Positions 32,571 to 33,787 of a stretch of DNA of 33,787 nt are shown piece after piece. The position numbers and the translations under genes were made by a program. This DNA comes from Bacteroidaceae bacterium. Its GTDB lineage: Bacteria; Bacteroidota; Bacteroidia; Bacteroidales; Bacteroidaceae. The stretch is from the NCBI GenBank assembly GCA_017450985.1, contig JAFSSN010000106.1:1-33787 (forward strand). The letters are read 5' to 3'. Within the stretch, counting starts at the first letter, position 1. Every line of letters begins with the position of its first letter. The notes beneath the pieces are model-generated. The model was given only the letters and a program-made list of their open reading frames with translations, ran no database searches and was not told the origin of the DNA.

Positions 32571-32634
32571 AACGAGAAGCGTATAGTATATCCTTACTCG
32601 ATTGAGACATGGCATATATCGGGGAGGAATTGAT

Positions 32635-32699
32635 AACGAAAACATGTTTTGGTATAAACGAAAACATGTTTTGGTTAGAATCGTTACATGTTTTCGTTT
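32635..32699. repeat. ACATGT-centred repeat cluster
   Basis: AACGAAAACATGTTTTGGT occurs twice in direct orientation (32635-32653 and 32657-32675, period 22), and ACATGTTTTCGTTT (32686-32699) is a 14-bp inverted match to the sequence at 32656-32669. Evenly spaced palindromic cores (AAAACATGTTTT) are suitable for cooperative binding of a dimeric regulator, or may be a selfish intergenic repeat. Confidence 0.65.
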
Positions 32700-32784
32700 G
32701 TAAGCATAATGAGAAACTATCATCCTTTATTTCGAGGAAAGGAATGGTAAAAATGATAAGAGAACTTTTTACTGTATAAAAAGA

Positions 32785-32817
32785 CAGGACATTTCCGACA
32801 GATGCGGAAATGTCCTG
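32785..32817 (-). terminator. Terminator of the lipoprotein gene
   Basis: A perfect 13-bp stem CAGGACATTTCCG (32785-32797) and CGGAAATGTCCTG (32805-32817), followed on the minus strand by TCTTTTTAT. It lies 27 bp after the stop of the 32844-33746 gene. Confidence 0.9.
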
Positions 32818-32843
32818 ATATGCGTTTAATATGCAAAATGTAG

Positions 32844-33746
32844 TTATGCACTTCCATGAGCCTGGAAACACAAGACCTTTTTACTCGTCAAGTCTATATA
32901 TGCTCTTCCATAATACTCGCCACCATCATTTACGTACATTTCCCTTAAGAAGCCATCAAGAAAATAATCTTCTTCTTTTTCATCATCTCTGAAATTAAAA
33001 CATTCTTTATTGTTATATGTTAAAGACACATAAACCATGATATGTCCCTCTTTATTTATGTATGCTGCATACTGGCGTATATACCAATTCAAAGGAAAGA
33101 GATGAGCTACATTACATTCGTACGAAACAGAATCCCTATCCGTACACATACGCATAAGGTCAAGTACTTGTTCCAAATCATCTTTAGAAAGTTCATACCC
33201 TTTCACACAATCTTTATACCAGTCTTTCAATGTGTAGTATGAACCCACCTCATTCATTACATAATCAAGAGAATCCTCTGGCATGAACCAGTCATTATTT
33301 CTTTCAAACTTACTATATCTACTTAGAGAAACCTTGTCTTTTATATCCATTAGATTCTTAAATGTTATTGTGCTATCTGTGTATTCCTCAATGATAAGTA
33401 TTGTTGAATTATTGTTCACATCTGTCATAATCAAAGAATCACCGGATAAAGTGAATGTATGGAATACACTGTCATTCCAATTACCATAATAGTGTGTACC
33501 TTTTTCTCTCGACCAATAATAACTGTAAAAAGCCTTGTTGTCTTGTCTTAACTTGAGTGTGATGGAAACACCAGATGTTGTATCTTCATAATCCCAAAGT
33601 CCATACAGACTATCAATCATGTATGACTGCTTAGAGGATTCTTTACATGAAGTGAACAAAACATTTGAAAGGAAAGCAAATGTCATGAAACAAACAAGTA
33701 TGCAACTTGAAAGTTTATGTCCTGATGATATTTTATGTGTATTCAT
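32844..33746 (-). CDS. Lipoprotein of unknown function with a lipocalin-like N-terminal domain
   Basis: 300 residues from ATG 33746 (MNTHKISSGHK). An upstream ATG at 33773 would sit on the -7 box, so it is rejected. The signal peptide ends in lipobox LFTSC (Cys about residue 34). Residues about 48-135 form a beta-rich domain (YGLWDYEDTTSGVSITLKLR, GNWNDSVFHTFTLSGDSLIM, ILIIEEYTDSTITFKNL) of lipocalin-like pattern. The C-terminal half is mixed (DLEQVLDLMRMCTDRDSVSY, EYYGRAYIDLTSKKVLCF). I do not recognise a family for it. The gene is visibly richer in A+T than the housekeeping genes, suggesting recent acquisition. Confidence 0.82.
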   Translation of the reverse strand: MNTHKISSGHKLSSCILVCFMTFAFLSNVLFTSCKESSKQSYMIDSLYGLWDYEDTTSGVSITLKLRQDNKAFYSYYWSREKGTHYYGNWNDSVFHTFTLSGDSLIMTDVNNNSTILIIEEYTDSTITFKNLMDIKDKVSLSRYSKFERNNDWFMPEDSLDYVMNEVGSYYTLKDWYKDCVKGYELSKDDLEQVLDLMRMCTDRDSVSYECNVAHLFPLNWYIRQYAAYINKEGHIMVYVSLTYNNKECFNFRDDEKEEDYFLDGFLREMYVNDGGEYYGRAYIDLTSKKVLCFQAHGSA

Positions 33747-33770
33747 ATTTGTTATTATTTTATCTGAAAA

Positions 33771-33778
33771 CAAAGGTA
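33771..33778 (-). promoter_or_regulatory. -7 box of the lipoprotein gene
   Basis: Minus strand TACCTTTG, 25 bp upstream of ATG 33746. The -33 element would lie beyond the right edge of the window. Confidence 0.65.
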
Positions 33779-33787
33779 CACAATTTA

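Larger units (their letters stand above)
32225..32843. other. 619-bp intergenic region rich in repeats and hairpins
   Basis: No credible gene. Contents: a hairpin TACCCACT/AGTGGGTA (32442-32449 with 32469-32476); a hairpin GCGGTC/GACCGC (32529-32534 with 32540-32545); the right copy of the 17-bp direct repeat; the ACATGT repeat cluster; and the terminator of the lipoprotein gene at 32785-32817. Confidence 0.6.

Overview
The window looks like the chromosome of a Bacteroidales bacterium, most likely a Prevotella/Segatella relative. The evidence is gene content (Bacteroidetes-type LptD, DUF4847, DUF4199, DUF6048/DUF6452-like pairs, an AddB-like nuclease with Fe-S cysteines) and at least seven promoters of the Bacteroidetes form, TTTG or TTG, about 19-20 bp, then TAnnTTTG. 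No rRNA, tRNA, transposase, integrase or CRISPR array is visible. Most genes lie on the minus strand.

Layout. (1) 1-6974, minus: an apparent envelope/translation operon lptD-ruvX-def-TPR lipid-side protein, followed by thrS (truncated by the window edge) with its own -7 box. (2) 7265-8334: a ZIP metal transporter with a clear promoter that fixes its start at 8038. (3) 8382-13246: an accessory region, with an orphan small gene, a dispersed intergenic repeat, a divergent hxlR/cupin pair, then a plus-strand AT-rich block (10506-12819) made of promoter, a remarkable structured RNA region, a small HNH nuclease, a coiled-coil protein and a DUF4407 membrane coiled-coil protein, closed by a strong terminator; after it come 33-bp tandem repeats and a headless gene remnant. 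(4) 13326-28628, minus: housekeeping genes in tight runs: Dcp-like M3 peptidase, DUF4847 lipoprotein, dCMP deaminase, CtpA protease; glycosyltransferase, DUF6452/DUF6048-like pair, ApbE, Crp/Fnr regulator; DUF4199; AddB-like nuclease and RuvC; PdxS/PdxT. (5) 28773-32570: a secreted-protein operon (small exported protein, Tp47-like/ZinT-like protein, second ApbE) bracketed by a 17-bp direct repeat. (6) 32844-33746: an AT-rich lipoprotein gene with its own terminator and -7 box.

The strongest candidate for something undescribed is the 10506-12819 block. Its leader contains two long, mutually exclusive hairpins that share one strand (10614-10731 versus 10679-10806), with a small U-tailed hairpin after the first. 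The three genes behind it (HNH nuclease, coiled-coil adaptor, multi-TM coiled-coil protein) have the architecture of a membrane sensor plus nuclease effector. A defence role is inference only. The first long hairpin could alternatively be a 6S-type RNA.

A second point of interest is lptD: no ATG lies in its frame near the signal peptide, while an ATG just upstream is out of frame by a single base in a T run.
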